Source of the DNA: Paenibacillus borealis
Lineage (GTDB): Bacteria > Bacillota > Bacilli > Paenibacillales > Paenibacillaceae
DNA length: 64,000 bases
Direction of reading: 5' to 3'
Assembly (NCBI RefSeq): GCF_000758665.1
Contig: NZ_CP009285.1
Span: forward strand, 5,394,001-5,458,000
The stretch's first letter is position 1. Each line of letters opens with the position of its first letter. This document shows, one piece after another, positions 17,064 to 25,376 of the stretch. A program made the position numbers and the translations under genes. The notes below the pieces were generated by a model. That model saw only the letters and a list, made by a program, of their open reading frames with translations, was not told the origin of the DNA and ran no database searches.

Positions 17064-17264
17064 GCCGATGCTTTCGGACTGCACGCTCGGTGCTTCCGAT
17101 CCGTGTAACAATACAATAACACATTTGGAACATCTTGTATGAAAAATATTCCTAAACGCAACAAATACCCTCCATAACTGGTAGAGTAATGTTCTTTCCA
17201 CTACAGCAATAACCACGATCGAATTCTTATGAAGTGATTTTTTTGGCAAAAGGTGATCTATCAT

Positions 17265-17290
17265 AGAAAAAAACCCGCTTAGGGGTTTGA
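17265..17290 (-). terminator. Terminator of the ATPase/STAS-like pair
   Basis: On the minus strand AAACCC-CTAAGC-GGGTTT is followed by TTTTCT, 9 nt after the stop codon at 17299. Confidence 0.7.
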
Positions 17291-17298
17291 AAATCTGA

Positions 17299-17601
17299 CT
17301 AGGATCGAATAAGTTTGTTATTGGCCTCGAAAGAGAACCTACGCTTAATTTGATCATTAATCGTTCTCGTTGTATCAGCAAAACCTAAATGTTCTTTAAT
17401 AAACGTGAAATCATAGACTTCCAGCAGTTCGATGAATGCTGAATTAATAAAGGATGAAGAAACACTATCCATACCTTTAAAGGAAACAATAACTGAGTCT
17501 CCAGTGTCAAAATGTTTTCTTAGTACATCCTGTACAGCTTCACCTTCTGCATTGGAGTAGCAATGATTGACATGGTCACCAAGCCTTAATAAACGTCCCA
17601 T
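17299..17601 (-). CDS. STAS-like domain protein (DUF4325 type)
   Basis: The 100-residue protein matches small STAS-like proteins (DUF4325): a buried strand VIVSFKGMDSVSSSFINSAFIELL, with the Asp-Ser-Val-Ser-Ser-Ser stretch at the place where anti-anti-sigma factors are phosphorylated. Its start lies inside the end of the GHKL ATPase gene (16-nt overlap), with GAGGAGG before the ATG, so the two are made together. By analogy with SpoIIAB/SpoIIAA the ATPase may phosphorylate or bind it. The partner-switch role is inferred; the regulated target is unknown. Confidence 0.75.
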   Translation of the reverse strand: MGRLLRLGDHVNHCYSNAEGEAVQDVLRKHFDTGDSVIVSFKGMDSVSSSFINSAFIELLEVYDFTFIKEHLGFADTTRTINDQIKRRFSFEANNKLIRS

Positions 17602-18485
17602 GAAAACTCCTCCTCTACATATTCAATTGTGTCAGTCTGAAAAACAATTTCCAATAATGTTCCTGGATAAAATCCTTCTGTTTTTCTTGAAGTAATTTCC
17701 ATCCCATCACGACCTGACGTTGATGATAGTATACCATGATTTGAATGGATGTAAACACTCCCCTTATTATTTATAACCACATTTTGTAAGAGGAAATCCA
17801 ATCCCGCACCCCTATTTTTAGGTGTAGACTTTGTGGTAAAGCCTTCTTTAATCGCTAAAAGCAGGGCCTCCGCATCGTCAACTCCAGGAAGTATGTCTTG
17901 AATTGATGATGGAATTCCAACCCCAAAATCAGAAATAGCTACCATCACTCTGCTTTCTCTTGGATAATGTTGAACAAATATACTACCAGTATGCTCCGCA
18001 GAATGATCAATTATATTGTTAAATACCTCCACAAGACACGACTTAATATCTCCTAAGGATTCCTTTGTTAGATTCAGTTTACCTGCCAACCAAGACATAG
18101 CGTAATCCAAATACTCATAACTTCTGTTATACTCTACGTGTTCAAGTGGCAAAGTAGTCATCCGAAGAGAAGATTTCTCATCTAGGGTTCGATCTATGAA
18201 TTTCTTAAAAAACATCGCATCATCCAGAAACGCCATGGGGCAGCGCCTATTGCTACGGTCTGGTTCGAAATATGTAATGGATAAATGTGCCCCTTGTTTC
18301 TTTAATCGCCCAATAATATTGCTCAAAACAGTTACACCTACCGGCCTAATGAATCTTAGTGGGGTGAAGTCAAAAACATAATCCCTTGCTCTAAGATCCA
18401 TATTTTCATCAAAAACCTCATTAATAAAATAATACATATTATCTTTATCGAATTCCTTAGGCAGATATACTCTCAATGCATCCAC
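17586..18485 (-). CDS. GHKL-type ATPase with N-terminal STAS-like domain
   Basis: The 299-residue protein has an N-terminal STAS-like region (about 1-90, FTPLRFIRPVGVTVLSNIIG) and a C-terminal histidine-kinase-type ATPase domain: N box EVFNNIIDHS (about 153-162), G1 box DFGVGIP (about 188) and G2-like NRGAGLDFLLQ (about 226). No phosphoacceptor His domain, sensor or membrane segment is present. GTG start with GAGGTGAG before it. It overlaps a DUF4325-like gene and has its own terminator, forming a two-gene cassette between holin and the SOS-type operon. Possible roles are partner-switch regulation or phage exclusion. Confidence 0.75.
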   Translation of the reverse strand: MDALRVYLPKEFDKDNMYYFINEVFDENMDLRARDYVFDFTPLRFIRPVGVTVLSNIIGRLKKQGAHLSITYFEPDRSNRRCPMAFLDDAMFFKKFIDRTLDEKSSLRMTTLPLEHVEYNRSYEYLDYAMSWLAGKLNLTKESLGDIKSCLVEVFNNIIDHSAEHTGSIFVQHYPRESRVMVAISDFGVGIPSSIQDILPGVDDAEALLLAIKEGFTTKSTPKNRGAGLDFLLQNVVINNKGSVYIHSNHGILSSTSGRDGMEITSRKTEGFYPGTLLEIVFQTDTIEYVEEEFSWDVY

Positions 18486-18596
18486 AATCTCACCTCAAAA
18501 TTATAATAGGTATATATTACCACTCAATGAAGGAATGGAATAGACCTAATTGTGGAATCCTTTTTAGAATTAAAAATGAGAATAATAATAAAATAA

Positions 18597-18620
18597 GCCC
18601 ACCAGCCGAAGCCAGTGGGC
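18597..18620 (-). terminator. Terminator after the holin gene
   Basis: On the minus strand GCCCACTGGC-TTCG-GCTGGTGGGC forms a stem with a C(UUCG)G tetraloop, followed by TTATTTT, five nt beyond the holin stop codon. It ends the late lysis transcript. Confidence 0.9.
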
Positions 18621-18625
18621 AATTA

Positions 18626-18988
18626 TTACTGTTTGGTCAATACTGTCGCTTTATAAGCGAGATATGCCTTCTCGATGGCCGCCCGGATCTCCTCTGGTGC
18701 AGCCTTGATGCCGCGCGCCTCCAATTGGTCCGAGGCATACACCAATGCCTGCTGCAGCTTATCCTCCCCGCCCAGCTCCTTGTAGACCGTCTGAGCGTAG
18801 GCAAAACCCTCGGAAGCAATCTTGTGCAGCAGTTCCCGCTGAGACACTGACAGCCGAGCATCGAAAAATGAGTCTGCCTTTACCTGCAGCAGTGCTATCG
18901 TCCGCAGTATTACCGTGGCCAGAATGCCGACAATGGCCAGCACAACGGCCGTGATGTACGGCTGAGCCTGATCAATTACAGTTTGCAT
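18626..18988 (-). CDS. Phage holin, LLH family
   Basis: The 120-residue protein has one N-terminal transmembrane helix (about residues 10-32) and a long cytoplasmic helical tail ending in KAYLAYKATV, the pattern of LLH-family holins (phage_holin_6_1). It would permeabilise the membrane to release the amidase. GGAGAGG precedes the ATG, 11 nt downstream of the amidase stop codon. Confidence 0.88.
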   Translation of the reverse strand: MQTVIDQAQPYITAVVLAIVGILATVILRTIALLQVKADSFFDARLSVSQRELLHKIASEGFAYAQTVYKELGGEDKLQQALVYASDQLEARGIKAAPEEIRAAIEKAYLAYKATVLTKQ

Positions 18989-18999
18989 ATAAACCTCTC

Positions 19000-19917
19000 C
19001 TATTCAGTCGGCATGCACGCAGCGCGCCGCAGGTGATTTGCCGTATTGTTGTAGAAAGCCATAGCCGTCTTATCACTCTTAACCTTCGCCGCCTGCCAGC
19101 CGGGAGAAAGCCACCTGAACACCAACTCCTGGACATTGCTCTTCGGCAGTTGGGTGAACGGTGCTGCTGATCCCGGCTGCAACGGTATGCGGGCGGCCAG
19201 GCGAAGGTTATTCGCCAGATTGTGCAGATGCAGGGTGCCTACGGAGTCACCAGCCTTCCGGGCTGCAAACCATGCTGGGGATACGTAATCCTCAATGAGT
19301 GCCTGCGCCACGCTTGCCGGAAGCTGCAAGGCAGTAGGTGCCACGATTACCGCCGGCTCCTCCTGCATATCCTTGACAATGTCATACAGCAGGTCCTTCA
19401 GTGTCTTCCCGATAGTAGCCAGCGCCTGGTCAACATCACTCTTACGCGTCGGATCCAGCTGCTTATGGCTCGGGATGTGTGTCAGCGGGTTAAGCTTCCA
19501 CTTGTCGCAGCAGAAGGCCAGATACCACACGTAGCGCTTGTACGCCTCCAGGGTATTAATCTTACCGCCGTAGCACAGCTCCACGCCTAAAGCGATGTCG
19601 TTGGCGTCATCGCCGTATTTGGCGTTGTCAGTGGTCACGTTGTACAGCACATGCCAAGCCTTCTCCGCCGGGTCCGTCCCGGTGCCGGTCGGGATGATCT
19701 CTAGGATGCGCTTGTCGTCCACGAAAACCTGCGCGGAGGCCGACCGGTTAACAAGGGTCTGAAAATACTCGAAGTGCTTATCCGCTGTAGCCCCGGGGTT
19801 TCCCGTATCGTGGGCAACTAAAAAGCCCGGCGTACCCGTTACTAACCGGGTGCCGGGCCGAACATTGGAACGCTTGTTGATATAGCGCCGCTCGATTGGG
19901 TATTTATTTTTGATCAT
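19000..19917 (-). CDS. Endolysin, N-acetylmuramoyl-L-alanine amidase
   Basis: The 305-residue protein has an N-terminal amidase_2/PGRP domain (about 25-170) with zinc ligands in FLVAHDTGN, a mid-domain His in KAWHVLYN and IPSHKQLDPTRKSD. The C-terminal 130 residues hold two similar segments (VSPAWFAARKAGDSVGTLHLHNLANNLRLAA and LSPGWQAAKVKS...TANHLRRAA, described here by their ends), probably a duplicated wall-binding module. It cuts the bond between muramic acid and L-Ala. Its ATG overlaps the preceding stop codon by 4 nt. Confidence 0.9.
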   Translation of the reverse strand: MIKNKYPIERRYINKRSNVRPGTRLVTGTPGFLVAHDTGNPGATADKHFEYFQTLVNRSASAQVFVDDKRILEIIPTGTGTDPAEKAWHVLYNVTTDNAKYGDDANDIALGVELCYGGKINTLEAYKRYVWYLAFCCDKWKLNPLTHIPSHKQLDPTRKSDVDQALATIGKTLKDLLYDIVKDMQEEPAVIVAPTALQLPASVAQALIEDYVSPAWFAARKAGDSVGTLHLHNLANNLRLAARIPLQPGSAAPFTQLPKSNVQELVFRWLSPGWQAAKVKSDKTAMAFYNNTANHLRRAACMPTE

Positions 19918-20291
19918 CGTCTTCCGGATCCTCCCTTCCTTTTACCACTGGGCCGTTCTAAGAACAGCCCCAAATCTCTGCCCTGCACCAGAATGGCCAG
20001 CGCGCAGAGCGTAACCGTCGTGCCGATTACACCGATGGTCCAGCCCCATTTCTGCAGCAAGTCGAAATAGTAACCTGTCCATCCTTGAACCTTTCCGAAC
20101 CGGATCACAAAGCCGACCAGGCGCTCCAATGCGTAGGCCGTGAACATCAACATACCAAGAACCAGCCCGATACCGACAACGCCCTCCCGGTATTTCTTGC
20201 GGAAATAGATGTGCATAGCTGCCGTGATATAAATGATGCAGATCAGCGATAACGCATAGCAGATGAGTGTAATGGTGTCGTTAGCGCGCAT
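19914..20291 (-). CDS. Three-TM membrane protein of the lysis region
   Basis: The 125-residue protein has hydrophobic segments near residues 6-27, 38-58 and 85-105 and a basic C terminus. I chose ATG at 20291 because GAGGGGGAG precedes it; the longer upstream frame overlaps the previous gene. Adjacent to amidase and holin, it may be an antiholin or a second holin. The family is not recognised. Confidence 0.65.
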   Translation of the reverse strand: MRANDTITLICYALSLICIIYITAAMHIYFRKKYREGVVGIGLVLGMLMFTAYALERLVGFVIRFGKVQGWTGYYFDLLQKWGWTIGVIGTTVTLCALAILVQGRDLGLFLERPSGKRKGGSGRR

Positions 20292-20496
20292 AGTTCTCCC
20301 CCTCTTTCGTACTGTGATCGTAAATAAAAGCGCCGGCGAATCCATTTGACCTGACAACTTCCTTATGTCGTTCATCCAGATCCTCATATCTCCGGATCGC
20401 CCACTTCACTTCCTGTTCTTTCTCTTCTAATTCCGCCTCTTTCTTTTTGATGGCGGGTATCTTTCTGAGCAGTTCAAACAAACTTACTCGCGGCAT
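20281..20496 (-). CDS. Small coiled-coil phage protein
   Basis: The 71-residue protein is highly charged, with a continuous predicted helix (residues 12-50, KKKEAELEEKEQEVKWAIRR) and no membrane segment. GGAGGTG lies 6 nt before the ATG. It overlaps the next gene by 11 nt. The function is unknown. Confidence 0.65.
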   Translation of the reverse strand: MPRVSLFELLRKIPAIKKKEAELEEKEQEVKWAIRRYEDLDERHKEVVRSNGFAGAFIYDHSTKEGENYAR

Positions 20497-20497
20497 G

Positions 20498-20782
20498 TTA
20501 CCCACCTCCGTCCTGGTCGCCCGGATTCAAACGATCTGCAGGCTTCATTTTCTCCATAACATCACTACTCCGATTTAGAGCAGCCACGGCGGATATGGCC
20601 TTCTCGATTGCATCATCCCGCTGCTTCTCCGCCTTTTCCAGCGACTTCCCCGGCACCAACTTACCAATAACCAACCACCTACCTACAATGACCAACAGCA
20701 ACGCTTCCCCGAGCGCAAACAACCAGCCAATACCATATTGGTCCGCCAACGACAGGGCGTCTTTTAAGCTAGGCAAATCCAT
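20498..20782 (-). CDS. Small membrane protein with C-terminal coiled coil
   Basis: About 94 residues: a short N terminus, one transmembrane helix (about 20-40) and a charged helix KSLEKAEKQRDDAIEKAIS. The layout resembles XhlA-type lysis accessory proteins. The start is uncertain; a purine-rich GAGAGGGGCGGGAGG runs up to the ATG at 20782. Confidence 0.6.
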   Translation of the reverse strand: MDLPSLKDALSLADQYGIGWLFALGEALLLVIVGRWLVIGKLVPGKSLEKAEKQRDDAIEKAISAVAALNRSSDVMEKMKPADRLNPGDQDGGG

Positions 20783-20843
20783 CCTCCCGCCCCTCTCTCT
20801 ACATGGAAATAGCCCGCGGATCGGCTCCGAGGGCAAAAAAATA

Positions 20844-20866
20844 GCACGCTCCTCTTCAGGGCGTGC
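20844..20866 (-). terminator. Terminator in the lysis region
   Basis: On the minus strand GCACGC pairs with GCGTGC, followed by TATTTTTTT, just after the stop codon at 20869. Confidence 0.85.
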
Positions 20867-20868
20867 CG

Positions 20869-21093
20869 CTAATCAACCGGTGATTCCAAATCTTCTGCCA
20901 CTTTGCTGTCTGCTGCCTTCATGCGGGCTTCGTCCAGTGCCGCCAGTGCTTCACCGATCTGCATGTCGATCTGCTGAAGCAACTCATACTGCCGGCCGGG
21001 ATGGGAGTTGATGAGCAGCAGCACAACTGCCACCGCTTCCTGCACGGGATTGCTCGGATTCACCGAGAGTTCTAGATTGATTACTTTGGCCAG
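20869..21093 (-). CDS. Small hypothetical phage protein, possible CTG start
   Basis: The 74-residue helical protein (VQEAVAVVLLLINSHPGRQ in its first half, acidic end) has an open frame extending up to 21159. That extension would lie across the upstream terminator and the gene's own GAGAGGAGGTGATC site. The best-spaced initiation codon after that site is CTG at 21093; a GTG inside the site is the alternative. The family is not recognised. Confidence 0.55.
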   Translation of the reverse strand: MAKVINLELSVNPSNPVQEAVAVVLLLINSHPGRQYELLQQIDMQIGEALAALDEARMKAADSKVAEDLESPVD

Positions 21094-21124
21094 AGGGATC
21101 ACCTCCTCTCGAGGGAATAAAAAA

Positions 21125-21144
21125 GAGCCCTCATAAGAGGACTC
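21125..21144 (-). terminator. Terminator after the small membrane protein gene
   Basis: On the minus strand GAGTCCTC-TTA-TGAGGGCTC is followed by TTTTTTA and overlaps the stop codon of the gene ending at 21143. It separates the tail-end genes from the lysis genes. Confidence 0.8.
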
Positions 21145-21340
21145 ATTCTGAATTATCATCTACCCATCCGTAACTGGGGACATAATGTTGCGTGTTGCCT
21201 GTAATTACATTTACTTTTATAGGGTACGTTTGACCATTCTGCTCATAATTCAGATAACGATAAGGCGTCGGGTAAATCAATATGCTGAAAGTAAACAACA
21301 GCAATAAAACACCGGCAACCCAGACTATAGGTTTGTTCAT
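21143..21340 (-). CDS. Small single-TM hypothetical protein
   Basis: The 65-residue protein has one N-terminal transmembrane segment (about 5-22) and a 40-residue polar outside part with several Tyr. Its ATG overlaps the upstream stop codon by 4 nt, so it is co-translated with the signal-peptide protein. The function is unknown. Confidence 0.6.
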   Translation of the reverse strand: MNKPIVWVAGVLLLLFTFSILIYPTPYRYLNYEQNGQTYPIKVNVITGNTQHYVPSYGWVDDNSE

Positions 21341-21900
21341 GGCGTTGAGGGTTCATCAAGTAGCGTCTTAAGCCTGACAAGTTCTTCTTCATTAAAAGTT
21401 ATGATCTTTTGCTTTGCTTTGATCATTTCATCAATTTTTGCCAAAGCATCAAGCTTCTGCTGTTCGGTCGGGTAATCAGCCGGATACATTTTGACTTTTT
21501 CTTTGGAGTCTTCCAAACCTTTAATTGCTCCTTGAGCGCTCTCAATTTCACTCTCAGCAGCCCGGATTTTATATTCAATAAATTCTCTTGAATCGGATTT
21601 GTCTGTGGATGTTCCGTTTGAGATAGTGGAATCCGAAGCTATCGTTTGAATGTCACTCATGATAATCTTTTTCCCCTCCACAGTCAGATTTGTCCCTACT
21701 GCTTCAGCAACTTCACGAACTGGAGCATAAGCCGAACCATTAATGATAACAGCATCACCAATCTTCGTTCCATCTGCTTTCTGTACCGTGAACAGCCCTT
21801 GCACTTTTGCACCGATTAATGGAGAACTTGCGGCAGCAAATCCAATCGACCCACCAAGCATAAGCGCAGAAGTCATAATGACAAAAACCTTCTTTTTCAA
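21337..21900 (-). CDS. Secreted protein with copper-amine-oxidase-N-like stalk domain
   Basis: About 187 residues. A signal peptide (KKKVFVIMTSALMLGGSIG) is followed by a domain like the stalk/copper amine oxidase N-terminal domain common in Paenibacillus (GDAVIINGSAYAPVREVAEAVG), then a long charged helix (about 110-175). I chose TTG at 21900 because CAGGAGG precedes it and the signal peptide begins there. It sits after the tail genes and is more like a host surface protein than a virion part, so it may be cargo. Confidence 0.7.
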   Translation of the reverse strand: MKKKVFVIMTSALMLGGSIGFAAASSPLIGAKVQGLFTVQKADGTKIGDAVIINGSAYAPVREVAEAVGTNLTVEGKKIIMSDIQTIASDSTISNGTSTDKSDSREFIEYKIRAAESEIESAQGAIKGLEDSKEKVKMYPADYPTEQQKLDALAKIDEMIKAKQKIITFNEEELVRLKTLLDEPSTP

Positions 21901-21967
21901 TATTTCAACCTCCTGAATATAGTAATAACCCAAGTATATCCAAGAGGCTTATAAGATGGTAGGTTTT

Positions 21968-24022
21968 TTAAGAAACTGTGAATGAGCCTCCCCAGTTCAC
22001 TGCACCAGCAATACCATGATTATGGGTTCCAAGGTTAACCGTGTGCGAATGACTAGCGCTTGCTTTCCCCGCTAAGGCGGACCAAATAGAATCAAGCTCA
22101 GCACGTAATCCGCTAACGAAATTAATACCGAAACCGGAAACACTATAGGCAGAAGCGAAATTCATTTGCCCTTGAAAAAATATAGTGTTTGTCATAGCAG
22201 ATAAGAACAGATCGTTATCTCCAGCAGATCGCACTTCAAAAAGACCATCACCACCATTAATTACGCCACTACGAGTACCATTTGATTGATCAAATGTAAG
22301 TGCACTCATATTATATCCAGCATCCTGATAGATTCCGATGCGCCTGGTACCACTTGCATCATAAGTCCTCCATCCGGTTTCATCAACCTCGAACCTTGCT
22401 CCTGCAGCAGCAGTCCTGATCAGCGCCCCCGTCACTGTGCCAGCAATAATATCCGAATAGGTCATAGTACTCTCTTCAATCAGTCCTGTCAGCGTAATAG
22501 ATCTCGCCACAACATTCCCGGCCATGTCCACCCGGAACGGCGCGCTGTTAAAGTCCGCATGCCCCGCGCTGATGCCGCTAGGGTTGATCTTGGTTATGTT
22601 ATTCCCGCTACCAATCTCCATGCTGACGAAGCTCCCAAGCACCCCGGCAATGACTTCAGCAGCAATGCCCCGGCCGGTGATGGCCGTTCGCGCCGTGGCC
22701 CCGCCGTCCTCCGTGATAATCAGCCCATGCGATGTCAGAACCATCTGCACATTCGGATGATCCACTTCCTGCAGCACAATGCCGCGGCTGTCGTAAATGA
22801 TCTCGCTCTTCGAAGCATTGATGTCGATGACGGCCTGCTTGGCAAATTCTTCAAACGCAGCTGCCCGTACCCGGCCACCGGACAGGAGATCATTAAGAAT
22901 TTGTTTGCTGCGCTCCAGGTCCGCCAGCACCTGCGTATCATCCCGCATCTGGTAGTTGGATAGCGTCGCCTGAGAGTGCTTATCCATGCTGAACGGATAC
23001 TCCGTCAGCTCCATCACCCGGCAGCTGACACGCTGTAGCTCCATTTCCGGATCATAGGCGTATACCGTATCGCCCAGGCCCGGCCGCTGCTCGTCTGGAT
23101 CAATCTTATAGATGTCCGCCGCGCTGACACCGATCTCGAATTCTGGCATTTCCTTCTTCCGCAAAGCCTCCCGGGTAGCGATCAGCAACTCTTCCGGATC
23201 CTCGATGTTCTGATCGATGAGCTCACCGTCATAAAATGCGTTGACGTTGTTGGTCCAGTACTGAGTATACGGCGAGATCAGATAATTCACGGCCAGTTTA
23301 TTATCAACGATGGCGCCCGGAACGGACTGCAGCAGGCTGCGTTCTTCCGTGGTCAGGTAGTCGGCGGAGAGGCCGATGAATGTCCGGCCGTCCTTCATCT
23401 GGGAAAACAACCGGGTTGTCAGGTTCGATACATTGTCCTTAAAACTATCGTTGATGATATTCTTCCGGATCCGATATTCGAATCCATCGTCACTGCCGAT
23501 CCGCTTGTACAAATGAATGACGAAGTTATCCGGATCAATCTCGCAACCGTACAGGTTGACGGTATCCTGCAGGGCGGCCAGGGCCGTGGTCGCTCCCCAG
23601 TCCTTGACGTCCCGGAGATCAAATGTATCATGCGTGACAAAGGTGTAGATGCCTCCGGTGGCCGTACTGATCTTGTCCAGCAGCACGCTGATGTGAACTC
23701 CGTATGCCTCATCGATGTAATCGTCATATGGCATCTTGGAGTCGATCATTTTGAACATGATGTGCGTACAGATGATCTGGGCGCTGATCACTTTGTTGCT
23801 GCGATCCCGGGCACGGGACTGCACGACATAAAATTGGCCACGCTCATCTTGAACGTGGCCTTTGGGTATGATCAACTCTTTATAGTCGGTGCTCGTCATC
23901 GGGACGGTGAAGGATATCTCGTAGTCGCTGTTTAGCCGACGGCGGCGCTGGACGTCGGTGGTTGCAACCAGCAGGCCGGTTGGGGTGCGGTTGCGGTCGA
24001 AGGATTTTAGGTGCTTCTGCAA
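21968..24022 (-). CDS. Phage tail protein, prophage endopeptidase tail family
   Basis: The 684-residue protein has an N-terminal tail-hub/endopeptidase-tail domain (about 1-350, as in Tal-type proteins; IPKGHVQDERGQFYVVQS is typical). A middle part with ALLRT and fibre-like beta repeats follows, then a C-terminal end rich in His and Gly (SHSHTVNLGTHNHG) like collar/fibre tips. I chose TTG at 24022 because AAAGGAGAG stands 6 nt before it and the family N terminus begins there. It should anchor the tail tip and receptor-binding apparatus below Dit. Confidence 0.85.
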   Translation of the reverse strand: MQKHLKSFDRNRTPTGLLVATTDVQRRRRLNSDYEISFTVPMTSTDYKELIIPKGHVQDERGQFYVVQSRARDRSNKVISAQIICTHIMFKMIDSKMPYDDYIDEAYGVHISVLLDKISTATGGIYTFVTHDTFDLRDVKDWGATTALAALQDTVNLYGCEIDPDNFVIHLYKRIGSDDGFEYRIRKNIINDSFKDNVSNLTTRLFSQMKDGRTFIGLSADYLTTEERSLLQSVPGAIVDNKLAVNYLISPYTQYWTNNVNAFYDGELIDQNIEDPEELLIATREALRKKEMPEFEIGVSAADIYKIDPDEQRPGLGDTVYAYDPEMELQRVSCRVMELTEYPFSMDKHSQATLSNYQMRDDTQVLADLERSKQILNDLLSGGRVRAAAFEEFAKQAVIDINASKSEIIYDSRGIVLQEVDHPNVQMVLTSHGLIITEDGGATARTAITGRGIAAEVIAGVLGSFVSMEIGSGNNITKINPSGISAGHADFNSAPFRVDMAGNVVARSITLTGLIEESTMTYSDIIAGTVTGALIRTAAAGARFEVDETGWRTYDASGTRRIGIYQDAGYNMSALTFDQSNGTRSGVINGGDGLFEVRSAGDNDLFLSAMTNTIFFQGQMNFASAYSVSGFGINFVSGLRAELDSIWSALAGKASASHSHTVNLGTHNHGIAGAVNWGGSFTVS

Positions 24023-24126
24023 GGTGGACTCTCCTTTCAACGTAGCTCTGAACCTCTTTATGATATTAATTTCTAAACAATAATTTACCGATATAATGTA
24101 TAAACGCACTATAGGGAGTGATTAAT

Positions 24127-24498
24127 ATGAAAGAAATCTCTAAGGCTAAACGGGCAATTGAAGAAATTAAGAATCTTGAGAAATATTATAAAAGTCAATT
24201 GACTATAGAAGAAATCTCTTATTTAAAATTCCATTTCGATAAAGAAACAGAAGTGCTAAAACAACCGTTCATAAATGTTGCCGCAATATCTTTCGGTGCA
24301 TTTGTAGTTGGTTTAATGATTACGCAAGCGTTTAAGGAAAATTTCCTTTCAGCTGTATTTATATTAAGTGTTATTTTTCTAGTATATCTAGGGATTATGG
24401 GTTCGATGCATTACAGTAAACTAAAATACTACACGATAAGAAAACACATTACCGAAAAAATCCTTAATGAAGTCGAACAAAAAGAGCCGCTGGAGTGA
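24127..24498 (+). CDS. Two-TM membrane protein (moron)
   Basis: The 123-residue protein has a charged helical N-terminal half and two adjacent transmembrane helices (about 57-78 and 82-102), then a charged tail. AGGGAG lies before the ATG at 24127. It is AT-rich, on the opposite strand to the tail genes, and has its own terminator, which marks it as an inserted accessory gene. The function is unknown; superinfection exclusion is one possibility for such proteins. Confidence 0.7.
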   Translation: MKEISKAKRAIEEIKNLEKYYKSQLTIEEISYLKFHFDKETEVLKQPFINVAAISFGAFVVGLMITQAFKENFLSAVFILSVIFLVYLGIMGSMHYSKLKYYTIRKHITEKILNEVEQKEPLE

Positions 24499-24513
24499 TC
24501 CGGCAGGCTCTTT
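24481..24513. terminator. Shared terminator in the tail accessory region
   Basis: AAAGAGCC...GGCTCTTT with an inner CCGC/GCGG-like pairing overlaps the end of the membrane protein gene and serves the convergent gene at 24531 as well. Confidence 0.8.
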
Positions 24514-24530
24514 CTAATCACAAATCAATA

Positions 24531-24815
24531 CTATTCGCTGGTTTTGTCAAGGTCCGAAAGCATGCGCTCTAATGTCTCACGATCATAAGCTGGTTTTATA
24601 ATCTTCCAAAGTCTCTTAGCTTCTTTCAGACTATAGAGATGCCACTTCGGTTTGATATTCATCGGTTCATATTCATCGTACTCTTCAATAACCTCGAAAC
24701 AATCTAAGCAGACCCAGTAAAATTCCCCATTACCTTGAGGTATTTCCCTGAATTCAATTGGTTCACCATTACTTAGACTTTCAGTGTGGTCTTTACCGCA
24801 AAATTCGCACTTCAT
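24531..24815 (-). CDS. Small zinc-ribbon-like protein
   Basis: The 94-residue protein begins MKCEFCGKDH and has a second pair CLDCF near residue 37, a plausible CxxC...CxxC zinc knuckle, then an acidic and helical part. ATG at 24815 is preferred because GAGGAG lies 8 nt before it. The function is unknown; it is part of the accessory block. Confidence 0.65.
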   Translation of the reverse strand: MKCEFCGKDHTESLSNGEPIEFREIPQGNGEFYWVCLDCFEVIEEYDEYEPMNIKPKWHLYSLKEAKRLWKIIKPAYDRETLERMLSDLDKTSE

Positions 24816-25376
24816 TCGCTTCACTCCTCGAAAGTTTTGTAACTCGTAAGCAAGATATTTCTCTTCTTGCTACTCGAGAATAACACTTTCAATCCCCTAT
24901 ATTAATGGGAAATGAGGTGAGACGAGAGATTCGCGTGAAAGTGATGGAGATTAGGTTCCGTTGGATCGAGATTAAAAAGTGGATTCAGGACATTAACAAA
25001 ATACCACTGAGTTGAACCACTTAATACTGGTGTTGAAATGTTGAGTTGAGAAAAATAATTTCCAATTTTTTGTCTAAATAATGAATCTTATATCTTTTTA
25101 AAGCTCTTTGAGGTTTTTAATCCTCATTTTCTGATATCATGCTACGCAGTTTGATCCTTTATTTCATATAGAAAACAAAAAGTTCCCTTTGCGGCTTTCA
25201 GTGTCAACTTGTTGCTCACGGTTTGGACCCGTACCGCAACATCGTATCCCCTTGGCGACCGCATTAGGAACTCCATTAGTATACAATTCCGCACACGTAT
25301 TGTAAATATCCCACTAAAACCCAAACTTCCCCGTGATGATTAATAATCTTCGCTCTTCTTGACAAGTATTTCGTTA
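24816..25376. other. Gene-poor stretch in the accessory region
   Basis: This AT-rich stretch of about 560 nt has no confident gene. It holds a possible 36-codon plus-strand frame (24905-25015, basic and Ile/Trp-rich) without a clear ribosome binding site, and a 40-codon minus-strand frame listed separately. Confidence 0.4.
25142..25264 (-). CDS. Doubtful 40-residue peptide
   Basis: A minus-strand frame beginning at ATG 25264 has GGAG 7 nt before it and encodes a basic 40-residue peptide (start MRSPRGYDVAVRVQTVSN). The sequence looks like a conserved intergenic remnant I have seen in Bacillales annotations, but that is only a recollection. It could equally be non-coding. Confidence 0.25.
   Translation of the reverse strand: MRSPRGYDVAVRVQTVSNKLTLKAAKGTFCFLYEIKDQTA

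Noticed and set aside
16995..17381. Minus-strand 128-codon frame
   Set aside because: It runs through two terminators and the SOS-type promoter and overlaps the STAS-like gene in another frame.
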